Part shown: piece by piece, positions 1-10,745 of the stretch
How the letters are laid out: every line of letters starts with the position of its first letter
Position numbering within the stretch: position 1 is the first letter of the stretch
Source of the DNA: Scedosporium boydii
Taxonomy: Eukaryota > Ascomycota > Sordariomycetes > Microascales > Microascaceae
Length of the DNA stretch: 64,000 nucleotides
Direction of reading: 5' to 3'
Assembly: GCA_002221725.1 (NCBI GenBank)
Contig: NJFT01000189.1
Span: 1-64,000, forward strand
Notes under the pieces: model-generated
The model's database searches: none
What the model was told of the DNA's origin: nothing
What the model saw: only the letters and a program-made list of their open reading frames with translations
Program-made: the position numbers and the translations under genes

Positions 1-1568
1 GAAGTGGGGTGGGCAACTTATACCTTGGATATGAAGAGGCCATCTTATTTAAAAGGAGCTCCCCTAACCGCAGTCGATAATAGAGGTAGCTGTTGAACTC
101 GAACGGTGGTACAATTGCTGCACGATGATTATAGAGAGGGTATTCTAGCTTATATCGACCTACCGTGCTATCCGGAGATGGTCTATTTAAATCATGGTCG
201 AAAGGAGGGCGGGAGTTCCGTCTTCTGTCATCCGCCGTTTCTTCCCAGCTGGGCGCGAAGATGCTATTTTAAAAAGCTTGACCCCTTTCTTTAATAAACA
301 TTATAAAGCATTGGGTAAATTTGAGGCTAGAGACAGGTAAATAACAGAAATGGGCAACTTGAGCGCATGGCATGGCATGGCACGGCAGGTTTGAACCATC
401 GTCAGTTGACAACCTGGAAGGAGGGGATGGTAAGTGAAGAGAGGATCGACCAATTCATCAGTTGTGCCGGCTTATGTGCGGATTGTTTAGCGGGTGCCGA
501 CTCCGATCCACGGGCACAATTTGCTCCGACTGCCGCGGAATTAATTATGTAGATGCGCACAGACCGACCAATCGAACCATAAAAGAGGGAGTCACCAAGA
601 TCCATTGAAAACGGCAATGTTCTCCCCTTCCATTTGCCACAAAGAGCTCCTGGGGCTCTATCCGAACCCCCGCTGCCTCATCATACCCCTCTTCTCGCAT
701 CATTTTCATAGGAAAATTTAGCATGGAAGCGCCACCACTCGTCCGTCCTGTTGCCGCTCTGGTGGGGTGGTCGTTTTTCATGGAGGCTTGGATGTATAAG
801 ACACGTTTGCCTGCCTTGAAAGGGGTGCCACTGCCCCCTTCCACCACGAAAGAAGAAATGAACAAACACATCCCTTCAATCGTAAGGTGGAAAGGTAATA
901 CCGAATCCCGTCGTTATTCAACGCCGCCGGTTAGGCCTATTAACTAATAAGTCATCACTTACATACAGCGGATAATTATAATCACCTTCATGAAGCGCCT
1001 ACTCGGTTTTATGCAGTTGCCCTTTCCCTTGCTCTCCTCAAGGCGACATCGCATCGAAACGTGTCTTTTTCGCTGGAGAGTAAACTTGCTTGGACCTACG
1101 TCGGAATCCGTATCGCCCATAGTCTTGTCCATGCATTAACCAACATCGTTCCGGCGAGATTCGGTTTGTACATACTCAGCGAGGTTACAATGCTTGGCTT
1201 GTTCGGGAGGCTCGTTCGTTCATTGGCGATAAAACAAGGATGAGCATATACAATTAGCTGAACGTGGGGGATATATGGGAGTTGTGTACGGTTGTTGGTA
1301 CACACTCCTACCAAGCGAACCATATTTGCTACACAAGGCAAAAAGAAAAAGAAAAAAATTGACTTAATGATTCAAGGGTGCACTGGTGAATCATGGTTAC
1401 AACGATGGTTATCTACACGCATCAATTACAGGCCTGTTGGGTGGACCTCATCAAATTTGTTCGCTCTTGTATACAGGACTCATCCAACTGCTTGACTGCT
1501 GTCCGCCCTGGTCCATCATACCGGAAATGAGTCAATGACAATCCAGTATTTCGAGTCTTTCCGTGAGC
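1..1568. other. No gene recognised
   Basis: Only short overlapping open frames (up to about 100 residues) on both strands, with no family motif and no splice-linked continuation. I see no RNA gene and no repeat here. The right end is the 3' flank of the MARVEL gene. Confidence 0.5.
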
Positions 1569-2292
1569 TCACATCCGCTCATCTCTAGTAGGTTCCAAAC
1601 CAGGAGGAGTTTGAGAATGTCCAGTCCAGACTGGCATATACTCAGTCTCTCCTCCATCACTCTTCCGAAGAAGCCTTTGGCGGTCATTTGATTTAGCTGC
1701 ACGGCGCCTCAACTTCTTCAGAGCTAAAACGTCGAGGATTGTCATGGCAATAGAGCCAATCCTATGGACCATTCACGTCAGCCTCATCTATGAACCGTTG
1801 GATTCGTTACTTACAAGCCAAACCCAGAGCCCACGAACAAAGTCTTGTAAAGGCTGCAAATCAAAATACCCTGGCTGCCGCCCCAATGTGCCACTGTGCA
1901 AGGTATCGTGATGGTTTCTTTCATAGCATCGACAAGCAAGCCAAAGCCGATGGCCCAGAGTGTGGCGAGGGTAGCATTTATTACTGCGCTGACGGTTGGA
2001 CTATGGCTGCGGAACCGGGCCCAAACGCCCATTGCAATCAAGCAGGCAATCGTGGCTAGGGCCGATCCTTGCAGCTATGGCATTATGCTGTTAGTTCACC
2101 TCACATTCCCAGCGAGAGTCAAGGGATTCTTCTTTGGATCAACCTTACAAAATAAAACATCCATGGCAAAGCATAGCCTTTCTTGTTGAGGTGGGCGATG
2201 AAATAGAACATCACGCCAGAAACGGTGCAGGAAGAGAGAAACAGGACAGTCCTGCTAAGAAACAGAGAGATCTTCGGATATGGAGAGGACAT
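1569..2292 (-). CDS. MARVEL-domain-like four-helix membrane protein, 198 aa
   Basis: Three exons on the minus strand: 2149-2292, 1815-2074 and 1569-1761. The introns are 2075-2148 (donor GTAAGG) and 1762-1814 (donor GTAAGT, branch GCTGAC). The joined frame is 597 bases and stays open. Four hydrophobic stretches are visible: residues about 8-31 (after a short N-terminus), about 45-62, about 70-95 and about 120-145. The third is followed by Cys-rich positions and a WGG segment, and the tail is polar and basic with an RRR cluster. This topology and size match fungal MARVEL-like integral membrane proteins, which sit in the plasma membrane or in vesicles; no catalytic role is expected. No longer single open frame exists, so the gene is easily missed without splicing. 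Family assignment is from pattern, not alignment; a related four-helix family is possible. Confidence 0.68.
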
Positions 2293-3017
2293 TTTGGAAG
2301 GATTTTTGGATAGATGGAACTGGCAATAGTGATTGTAGTTTGAGACAGTCTATGTGACGGAGAATGCTTGGTGGAGCTAGAGAGTGCTTTAATAGAAACA
2401 GCTCATTGAATGAAGGAGCAGGAAAAACACTTGTGTTGAACTGCCCCAAAAGAAAAATGGCGAGACGAATTGCTACGCCCATTTCAACCTGAAATTTATA
2501 CGAGGATGGTGGAGGCGCTGCCAAAGAGAAAGGGCCTACCAAGAAGAAGATGCATGACATTTCGATTCATGCATTTGAATCCACTCCCGCGCCAAGCCCA
2601 AGCTGAATGTCGCCTGACGAAAACCAGCCAATCGAGGGAAGTGCGCGTCAGACTAGGTTTCGACGGTCTCACGAGCGCACTGATAGCACCCGATTCACCA
2701 AACTCCGTCGGGTATGAATTAGCTTACAATGTCATGTCTGTACTACATCGTTGGTCGAAGTGCTGCGGCTGGGGTGCGCATGCCAACACCAGAACCTCTT
2801 GGGCTGGGCCAGTGAGCTGAGTGACTGATCCGTAGCAACGATGGTTGGCTCCAGGGACAACATACTGTCTTGAACAGCCCACTACATTTGAGGTTGAGAA
2901 ATTGGCTCTTGGCCCTTATTTATATCCGTGTAGATGGCCCTCTTCTCCCAGCGAGACCTAAATAACTGTCTTCTTACCCATGAAATCTAAGAGTCTTGTG
3001 AGCTCATTATATTCGAA
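2293..3017. promoter_or_regulatory. Divergent intergenic region, MARVEL gene (-) / astacin gene (+)
   Basis: About 725 bases between two divergent start codons. A TATA-like stretch (TTATTTATAT, 2916-2925) lies about 95 bases upstream of the protease ATG. No other gene is seen; the 116-residue open frame at 2470-2820 has no recognisable features. Confidence 0.4.
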
Positions 3018-4648
3018 ATGTGGACTCTAAGAGTGATTACGGCGATCGCATTCGCCATCTTCTCTATTCCACCCGGTCTTGCCCAAAACTTGACTACCCC
3101 AGACGTTGGCGATCCAGTTCTTGAAAACCCTACGGCCTTTGCCAATCCTGACTACAATTTGACGACAGTTACGGTAGAATATCAAGTCTACACCGGCTGC
3201 GGTCCCGAAAACAACTTAACAACAGTCCGTCAGCGGGTTTCTTACGTCGTTTTCGATGGCCTGGCCATCATAGATGGCGATATCGTCTACGGAACTGAAG
3301 ACGACCTCCTTCAAGACATTGTCCCTGACCAATCAGATAACAACCCGATAATCGCCAGAAGTGGAATCTTCGGTGAAGATTCCTTGTTTGCTCTGGGCAA
3401 GCGAGCAATCTCCCTTCGCCAACCAAACGTACGTTGGCCGAATGCCGACATTCCATACACATTCAGCGATGCGGATACTTCTGCATTCTTGTCAACTACG
3501 GGTGCAGAGCAGAGGAAGCAGACCTTCAGGGATGCTGTCAAAATCTGGAGGGATCGGCTGCCTTGGCTAAACATGCATGAGGTGGCTGACAACTCCTACG
3601 ATCCAACGGCTCTTACGCCACCCACTCGCCTCACTATCAGTCTTATCGACGGTTGCGTGTCATGGTCACCAGTAGGCCGTGCGGGTACTCAGCAGGCGAG
3701 TGTCCTGTCGATTGGGTGCGTCTCTTTGGGCACCTACGTTCACGAAATTGGCCACAGTAAGTGAGCTCTCCGGGTCTGCCGCTTATTGAACATAAAGGCT
3801 TACGCGCTGTAGCTCTTGGATTGTGGCATGAGCACCAGCGGCCGGATAGAAGCAACTACTTCACCCTGGACTGCTCTCGCATACAGGACCAAGGGGGTGT
3901 CAGCCCCGTCTGCTCGATCCCCTGCGCTGGATGGGGCTGTGCCTTCGAGCCTCGAAACAACCCCATCGTCGACAACTGGGAAGGCCCTTATGACACTAAT
4001 TCGGTTATGCATTACTTTGAGACCGCGTTTGGCAAAACTGCAAGTCAGCCACCACTTATTGGCGTAACGGCCGATGTAAGGGTGGGACAGACAGGAAAGC
4101 CCTCAATTTTTGATCTTACACGGGTGTGCGAAATTTATCACGAGCAGTGTTTCGGGAAAGGCTTCTGCGGTGACGGCATTCTTTCGCCGGCAAACGGCGA
4201 AGAATGCGATCCCGGCTGTGGCTCGGATCCCTCTTGCACAGAAGACTGCAAGAAGAAACCAGTCTGTGGAAATGGGCGAGTTGAGACCGGCGAAGAATGC
4301 GACGACGGACCAGCCGGCAGCGCAACCTGCGGAACAGATTGTAAGAAAATATCCTGCATCCAGACCTGTAATCCAGACCCGCGCTTCAACCTATGTGATC
4401 AGACGGCAAGCTGCATCACCGTCGAAGGTGGGAGTCCCGCTAGCATCGGAAAACACTATTGTGCTTGCCGCCACGGTTTCAGGGCTCCATTGGATAAGCC
4501 ACAGATGAGACTTCCATGGTTCTCGCCGATTTCCCAAGAGGGCCGTGTGTTTGTCGAGCCGGGCCAAGCTTGCAATCTACTCTGTGATGCGTGGACTTTG
4601 GGTAAGGATGGCTGCAAGGAGGTGGCGGAGCGACCTGGATGTTATTAA
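3018..4648 (+). CDS. Secreted astacin-family (M12A) zinc metalloprotease with Cys-rich tail
   Basis: Exons 3018-3756 and 3813-4648 join across a 56-base intron (donor GTAAGT, acceptor TAG) to give 524 aa. The intron falls inside the active site: the last His of HEIGH (residues 242-246) is in exon 1, and the rest of the astacin signature, TLGLWHEHQRPDR, comes after the join. The Met-turn SVMHY with its zinc-ligand Tyr lies at about 310-314. Residues 1-22 form a signal peptide (hydrophobic core, then GLAQ), and 23-160 look like a propeptide with several N-glycosylation motifs. After the catalytic domain comes a Cys-rich tail: two units of CGxG...GEECD type (about 365-383 and 398-412) and an EGF-like region (about 432-466). 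The product should be an extracellular endopeptidase. The start is the first Met of the frame and gives a good signal peptide. Confidence 0.88.
3757..3812 (+). other. Intron splitting the astacin zinc-binding motif
   Basis: Donor GTAAGT directly after the codon for His246 plus one base, acceptor TAG. Removing it restores HExxHxxGxxHExxR exactly; without removal the frame stops two codons later. Confidence 0.85.
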
Positions 4649-5555
4649 ACCACTGAGACCGACTTGGTTTAAGGACAATTTATTGAGAGGCTGAAGGGCT
4701 AATACCCCTAGGATTTTACGGGATTGTTGTATTTTTTTTTACCATGATTTCCTGATTCCGGCTCGGATCCAATATCATTAGTTTTTGCTTTCGTTTTGTT
4801 TTATTCGTCGTAGGCCATGTAGCCGGGCCAGACTGGGCGTCGTCCCTCCCCTCCCCTTCACACATCCAACGACTCGTTCGCGTTCCGGTTTGGTATGGTA
4901 ATGGGCGGCTTATTCTACGTTGAGAGTCTTTGGACCTCCGTATTTGCCAATGTACGTCTCCGTGGAACCTTGTACTATTTACATTGAACACCATAAACTC
5001 TTTGCGTTTTAACCATCTTTAGGTGTCCAAGAGAATTTTGCGGCTCATCACCTGCTGAGGCAGTTGGATAGATCGGTCCACAATTTGCCATGAAAGCCTT
5101 GGTTGTTGAAATGAAAAATATTTTTTAACTGCATGGGAACCTCGCTCCTTTCGACACCCTGTTGACAACGTTCTGCAATCAACGCCATTCTCATCCCTTT
5201 TTAATTTAACAAAAAAAAAAAAAATAAAAAAAAAAAATAAAAAAAAAATCCTCGTTTGCATCCATTCTTTTCTGGAATGAAACATGATCCCACCATCAGC
5301 TCTCGTTTCTGAAATCACTTGTTGGGGCACAATTACAAGCGATGATTAGGCACCAGCATGACCCTCCGAACTAACTCAGCCGCAGCTCAGCCACATTAAT
5401 TCAGGAGATATTAATGTTAAAGCTGGCTTACCACCAGTGACCGATGACTCGACTGTTCCCCGGCATCACATATGTTAAAACGAAGCAGAAGACAGTCCTC
5501 TGGAGAATAAGCGGTCGATTCTAGGTGTTGCATTACTATCTACTCTTATCCTCCA
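4649..5555. other. Intergenic, 3' flank of protease and promoter of PARP-like gene
   Basis: No gene recognised. An adenine-rich run (about 5210-5250) is interrupted by single T residues. The minus-strand frames are low-complexity shadows. Confidence 0.45.
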
Positions 5556-7268
5556 ATGGACTCGACATTCTCGGACGATGACAGGATTCAACTCTCCTTC
5601 TTGAGGGACGAGGAGGTCGACACTCTAGTTTCTACCGGCAACTTCTCTGAGGAGAGTCGGCTTGCCTCCCCGCTGGACGGACCAGTTTACTTTTCGTTCC
5701 CTGAAATTATATTGCACATAAACCCAGGGCCATTCTATCCCATTCTACTAGAATCTGAAGGTTTCTTCACCATTGAGAATGTCCAACTTGGTCGCGTCCC
5801 ATGTGATACCCTGCGAGCGCGATTGTCTGGCGTCTATGATGAGGCGTTACAGACCAATACGCTGTCAATATGGGAGGCTAGGGAGGATCTCAATACGTAT
5901 GGCATATTCGAAAGGACCATGCTCATTGTTCAGCTCGTATCGGCTACTCGCAAGTTTCTCCAGCAGCACCGCAACCTCGAAACCGAGAGGCTAAAGAAGC
6001 ACCATTCTGTGGGTCCAAACCCGGAACCAGTCGATGATATAATCCAGCTCAAAAGGCTGGGTGAAATCAAATCATCTAGCGAAATTGCTCGCGAGCTTGT
6101 TGGCTCTCCTGCAGAAATTGTCAAACATATACCCGAAAATATGCGTGTTTTGCATGTCGAAGAGGTTCTACGTACGAAGCTGGCCACCAGATTCTATGCA
6201 GCAAAGAATGCCATGTATGTGAAACTCAGCCAAATGTCTCACCGATCCCTAGGGAGGTACTTGCCACCTGGCCTGTCACTAAAACGGGCCGCGGATGCCG
6301 TTGATTACGTCTTGAAGCCTCGTCTGACATTTCATGGTACCCGACGATCCAATGTCCCCCTTATTGTACGCTACGGATTTTTGAAGCCTGGTACACCCCT
6401 CCCAGGAACTTCCAACAGACAAAAGTCGGATCCGCAAGTCCACCAGGTTCAACAAGGCGCGACCTATGGACAAGGAATATACTCCTCCCCCAACGCCGCA
6501 TTCGCCCTTGATTATTCTGGCTGGTCTTGCGAACCAACATCGGCCGAGGAGTACTTCGGTCTGAAACTAATCGTGTGTGCTACGCTCATGGGCCGTTTTG
6601 CCCGAGTGGAGCGAGCCCATGAACTGTGGGACAAGACGTCTCCCATACCTGGCGCCGATTCACACATGGGGAATAGGGACTTGGAATATATCGTCTTTGA
6701 CGCCGCCCGCATTTTGCCCGTCTATGTAATTCATTTGGATTGGGGCGAGAACAACAAGATTCATTACATCCCCGTCGACCGCTCAGAATGGCAGGCGTCC
6801 GTACGAAACACCTCGAGGCAATATTCTGAACTGGATGCGACCATGGCCGGTGCTTCCGAAATGATGCCGGGTGACCGCCAACGGGCTAGGGAGGCGGTCA
6901 TGGCTCGTGCAAGGAAATGGTTTCCTTACGGGTATGGTCCCAAGTCCGATGGAAACTTCGTGGTCGAGGACGTTGGCGAGGTGAGCGACGATGAAGAGGA
7001 CTACGGGGAGTTTCAAGCAATGCGACTGGATGAGGGGACAGAAGAGAAGAATGCAGATTATTGGAGCTGGGTTAAGGCGGGTTCAGTTGAGGATGGAGAG
7101 AATTCTCGACAGCGCTTCCAGCCCCTAGACGAATACCGCGACGACTCTCGTGCGGGAAAAACCTATGGCCACAGTTCGTTGAAGTGGGATAACATTCCCC
7201 TTCCTGGTGAAGAGAATGAAGACGACCCTAGAATCCCCGAGTGGTTTTCATCAACTCTGTCGAGATAG
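5556..7268 (+). CDS. PARP-type ADP-ribosyltransferase-like protein with probable RWD domain
   Basis: Single exon, 570 aa. Residues about 45-145 look like an RWD-type fold (a PGPFYP turn, then a helix ending in QLVSATRKFLQQH). The region about 255-395 carries the PARP catalytic core: HGT (His260), YGQGIYSSPNAAFALDY (Tyr309), and LEYIVFD with Glu377 where PARPs have NEYIVYD. The H-Y-E triad of ADP-ribosyl-transferring PARPs therefore appears complete. The C-terminal 130 residues are acidic and poorly ordered. Known members move ADP-ribose from NAD+ to proteins or nucleic acids. There is no signal peptide or membrane segment, so it is probably nuclear or cytosolic. The start follows an in-frame stop and no upstream exon is needed. 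It could instead be a PARP-fold protein with weak activity, since the loop after Gly282 is unusual. Confidence 0.75.
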   Translation: MDSTFSDDDRIQLSFLRDEEVDTLVSTGNFSEESRLASPLDGPVYFSFPEIILHINPGPFYPILLESEGFFTIENVQLGRVPCDTLRARLSGVYDEALQTNTLSIWEAREDLNTYGIFERTMLIVQLVSATRKFLQQHRNLETERLKKHHSVGPNPEPVDDIIQLKRLGEIKSSSEIARELVGSPAEIVKHIPENMRVLHVEEVLRTKLATRFYAAKNAMYVKLSQMSHRSLGRYLPPGLSLKRAADAVDYVLKPRLTFHGTRRSNVPLIVRYGFLKPGTPLPGTSNRQKSDPQVHQVQQGATYGQGIYSSPNAAFALDYSGWSCEPTSAEEYFGLKLIVCATLMGRFARVERAHELWDKTSPIPGADSHMGNRDLEYIVFDAARILPVYVIHLDWGENNKIHYIPVDRSEWQASVRNTSRQYSELDATMAGASEMMPGDRQRAREAVMARARKWFPYGYGPKSDGNFVVEDVGEVSDDEEDYGEFQAMRLDEGTEEKNADYWSWVKAGSVEDGENSRQRFQPLDEYRDDSRAGKTYGHSSLKWDNIPLPGEENEDDPRIPEWFSSTLSR

Positions 7269-9433
7269 TCGGGTGTTGGGGCCGAAGGAGAGACGGTGGA
7301 AAGATAGCTTCTACGTAGAGTCACGCTTTTCTCTCTTCTTACTTCTCTAGCGTCAAGGACTAGGCACCACATAGTCTTCCCCCTAAATTATTTGTTCATT
7401 ATTTATCCACGTATTTTATCGTCTCGAGAGCTTCACCATGCGTCTAAAACTTAATAGCAGGCAGCTAAATCCTGCCGCGTGAGCGTATTATGAGTGCGCG
7501 AGATATCACATCCTGAACAAGCTCGATATGACGGTGATCCATCACACACCTTCCGACCAACAGCTTCAGGAACTCGACGGTTTTCGAAGATTCCATTTGA
7601 AGTCTGCTATCCGTTGCGGTTATGCGAGACGAGATTGGGGGCCGTTCGTAACGGAAGCGTTACCGACACAGACGAAGCCTACGCCGAGGGACGTCCTCAT
7701 CATGTGTGGAACCGGATCCTTGAATCGCCATTCCATGTATGATGATGGTGTTCTGCGCAGTGGGATCGTCGTGACCGCCCACCTCTCCATGATAGGGCTA
7801 TCTCCTGTCGCCTGATCATCGCAAATACGGAACGGATAACTGTAATAAACCCAATTACCGAACACCGACGCAACCTGAGGGATGCGACATTGACTCCCCC
7901 TCATCTGTACCTAATATTCCTACTTGAGGCCCCTTAGTTTGGAAGGAGGGGCTGGTCCCACCCAGAGCCCTGGTCCCCCGTCCTTGCGCTCCTCTTTTCA
8001 GAGTGTCGAAACCATCCTCCAAGCCATTTTCGCTAACGGGAGAGGGGGAACCGAGCTGAATAGGAAATTGTCGATCGCCAGGCAGGGCAGGTCCACAAAA
8101 TGCCGATCAGCACTAACACTGCCGCTCCGCCGCGTTGCAACCGCAGAAAAGATTAGCCGTATTTCATTGGAAGAGAGGCGACGGTGGCTGCGGCGACAAG
8201 CCAGTTCGCGTAATAGATGTCCGCCGCCACAAGCATGTCAACACTCAATTGGCCTGTACGAGCTCCGGGTTCGAAAAGTCCGGGATCGTAAAGGGGAGGA
8301 GCCGGAGACAAAGGTTCCATATCCAAGCATGATAATTATCTTGTCGAGCCTCTGGCTAGCGGGATGCCAAATTTCCGCAGCGAATCCGCTAACGGAAATC
8401 AGTGCTTAGTAGCTGATGATGGAGGTACGGTGTGCCCAAAATAATGTTGCGTTTTCGTGCTTCCTAGGAGGACGAAATCCATCCAGTCGCCCAAATTGGA
8501 TGGTGAAGCCAGTGACCAAGTGCTGTCAATCAACTCGCATTCTAGATCATGGTATTCCGATTTACGACTGCACCTAAACTGGATATATCAAAGTGTGGAC
8601 CGAAGTTGAAGAGCAGAAATTGCTGACGGAAAATGGCGGTATTAATTGACGAATTCATTTATTCTCCTGTGAGCAGCGAAAAACGAATGGAAAGGAGAGC
8701 AAAATAAGGCTACTTATTAGCGCAGGTAGTTGAATCATTGATGTGTTATCTCTTACAAAGCCCGGCGTCTCGATCACGACGCGCTTGACTAAGCTTATCT
8801 CAAGACTCGACCAAGTGGATTACTCGTGGTAACCCCTTCAATGTCCTCCAAGGCCAGCATCTTTCACCTCGGCACTTCGATGAATCGACTACGCACGGCC
8901 TGAGAGCAAGGAGCGGGATCGGGAGAAGACGAAACCAATTAGCTTGGTAACTCTACCATGAGCGACTGCGGCTCGTCGGGTCTAGTGTACTGAATTTTCC
9001 CAGGCGGCTTGCGGGTTCTTCCGGCACTAACCTTCCTTGTTGAGAAGGCCACTGTTAATGTCTGTGCGCACTCGAAGAGCTTCCCGCCGCTCCAACAACT
9101 TCACCCCAGTCGCCCTTTGTGTGAACAGAGCCTTTCTTAAATACTTCCTCACCATTTCGAATTCTGTGGTTGTGATAAGCAAGTTGTAAATAAAGTTTAA
9201 GCCCTCACCAGCTGCTCCCTGGACCGGCGGTAAGACGACAGGCTTTTACTTTGCGTCTGGTGACGAATTCCCGGCCTTCATCTATCAAACCTAGAGTGTC
9301 TATTTTACATTGTATGGAAGGGAAGAGGAAGGGAAACTAAAAAAATCTAGATTACTACAGCATTTCCATACTATATCCTACATCTCAACCCGAGTCTTAT
9401 AAACACGATTCAACGGTACCGAAGTTAAAACCT
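7269..9433. other. Gene-free stretch
   Basis: Several frames of 60-160 residues overlap on both strands between 7494 and 8409, but none has a motif, signal peptide or believable splice partner. From 8410 to 9433 I see no frame over 60 residues. Composition is balanced, with no RIP signature. Possibly old decayed coding DNA; no function assigned. Confidence 0.5.
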
Positions 9434-10745
9434 CTACTGGTCCTGCCCACCGTTTGGCGTATACCTAATTGAAATCTCGTCCGTTCTCTTGATCCCCCTA
9501 CTTATGCCATTGTGATCTTTTGTATCTCGTAGTATGCTCTCGTCGCTAGCGTTATTGTAGGTTATGACTGCCTGGCGAGTTGTGGAAGCTTTCCCTTCAA
9601 TGCCTGCCGATGACCCAAGACCGTACTTCCGCGTGCTGTTGTTACCGTACATTGGGAGCTTATAAGAGCTACCACCAGTACCAGAGCTGTCGCCTTTGCT
9701 CCCATACCTAATACGAACATACAGTGGTCGTAGAACGGGAATTGACGAGCACATGATGGTAACAGTACTCTCAGTAGCTGACCAGATAAGCATGGGCACG
9801 GTATCATCTGCTGACTGGTTAAACCAGAACACTAACACGAGCCGAGGGTCAATGGCGATAACATACGGATATACTCTTGTGCGTTTAAGCTGTTCAGAGC
9901 CACGGTGCGTACAATTCCACAGATCCCAGCGCTATGACTTCATCGTTAACTTGGAGGTAGGAGTGTGAAGGTTAGTTAAGTAACTTACAAAACGCCGAGG
10001 CTGAGACCTAGGGCAACAGTGATCTTCTCCTTGCGTTTCATGTTCAGATCCCAGATGACAAACCAAGGAAGAATGGCAAAGGAGAAGTCGGCGACGACAA
10101 ACCAAGCTGCAACAAACCCATTAGTGCTGTTAGAGTAGGATATTGCACTTCACCACACTTACATCCAACGGTCAAGCCGACCTTGGAGAAATCAAGCCAG
10201 CACGTCCCGGGAAGAGTGGGGTTCCACGTTTTCTGAACTGGAATACACTGAACGACAACGGTGATGCTAGCGAAAAGCGTGATGAAGACGGTTCCCGCCA
10301 TGAAGGCCCAGATGAAAATGGTCTGTATCTTATTTCGTACGATCCGGAGAAGAAAGACGCCAACTGCGCATTTTCCTACACCAATGACCATGAGCCCGGC
10401 CACCTGGCTGAAGATTTCATATTTGAGAGCAGTCCAATAAACTTCGGCATCGCCAACGTCAGCGAAAAGTCGTCCGAGACCGTACGATGTTGCCACGGTG
10501 ACGAAGACGGTGTAAAGAATTTGAAGAACCTGCAGAAACCAAGTCAGTCGCCTCACAATCGTGATGGAATGGCGTGGAGTTGTCCGTACCAGCGCGACTA
10601 TAATAAGATAATCATCGGCGCCAGCAGCATTCAGAATTGATATGCGTGTATAGAGTCTTAGGCCGACAAAGATGGCGAAAATCACGACCTCCGCCCACAA
10701 GACCGCATTGGTCATGGGCCCGAGGCCCCCGTAGTACTGGCCCAT
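9434..10745 (-). CDS. SAT4/rhodopsin-like seven-helix fungal membrane protein, 360 aa
   Basis: Five exons on the minus strand: 10590-10745, 10163-10529, 9989-10106, 9867-9931 and 9434-9810, with introns of 60, 56, 57 and 56 bases. Total 1,083 bases with the frame kept throughout. The first intron (10530-10589) is a multiple of three without a stop, so it hides inside a longer open frame. Motifs of the family: a start of GGLGPMTNAVLWAE type, FVGLRLYTR after helix 1, DDYLI, CWLDF, a WFVIWDLNMKRKEK loop, GIVRTVALNSL, and VPMLIWSATEST followed by PVLRPLY. About seven hydrophobic helices, then a polar Ser/Gly-rich tail of about 100 residues. Family members are plasma-membrane proteins, some called Pth11-like; most have no known ligand. 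The fourth intron (9811-9866, donor GTATGT) is the least certain join. Confidence 0.8.

Noticed and set aside
545..947. Overlapping frames of 74-108 residues on both strands
   Set aside because: No motif, no splice partner, no codon signal; chance openness in GC-balanced DNA.
10530..10589. 20 in-frame residues in the SAT4-like protein
   Set aside because: GTACGG donor, CTGAC branch and TTTCTGCAG acceptor; removing it rejoins DDYLIIVAL to VLQILYTVF, as in the family.
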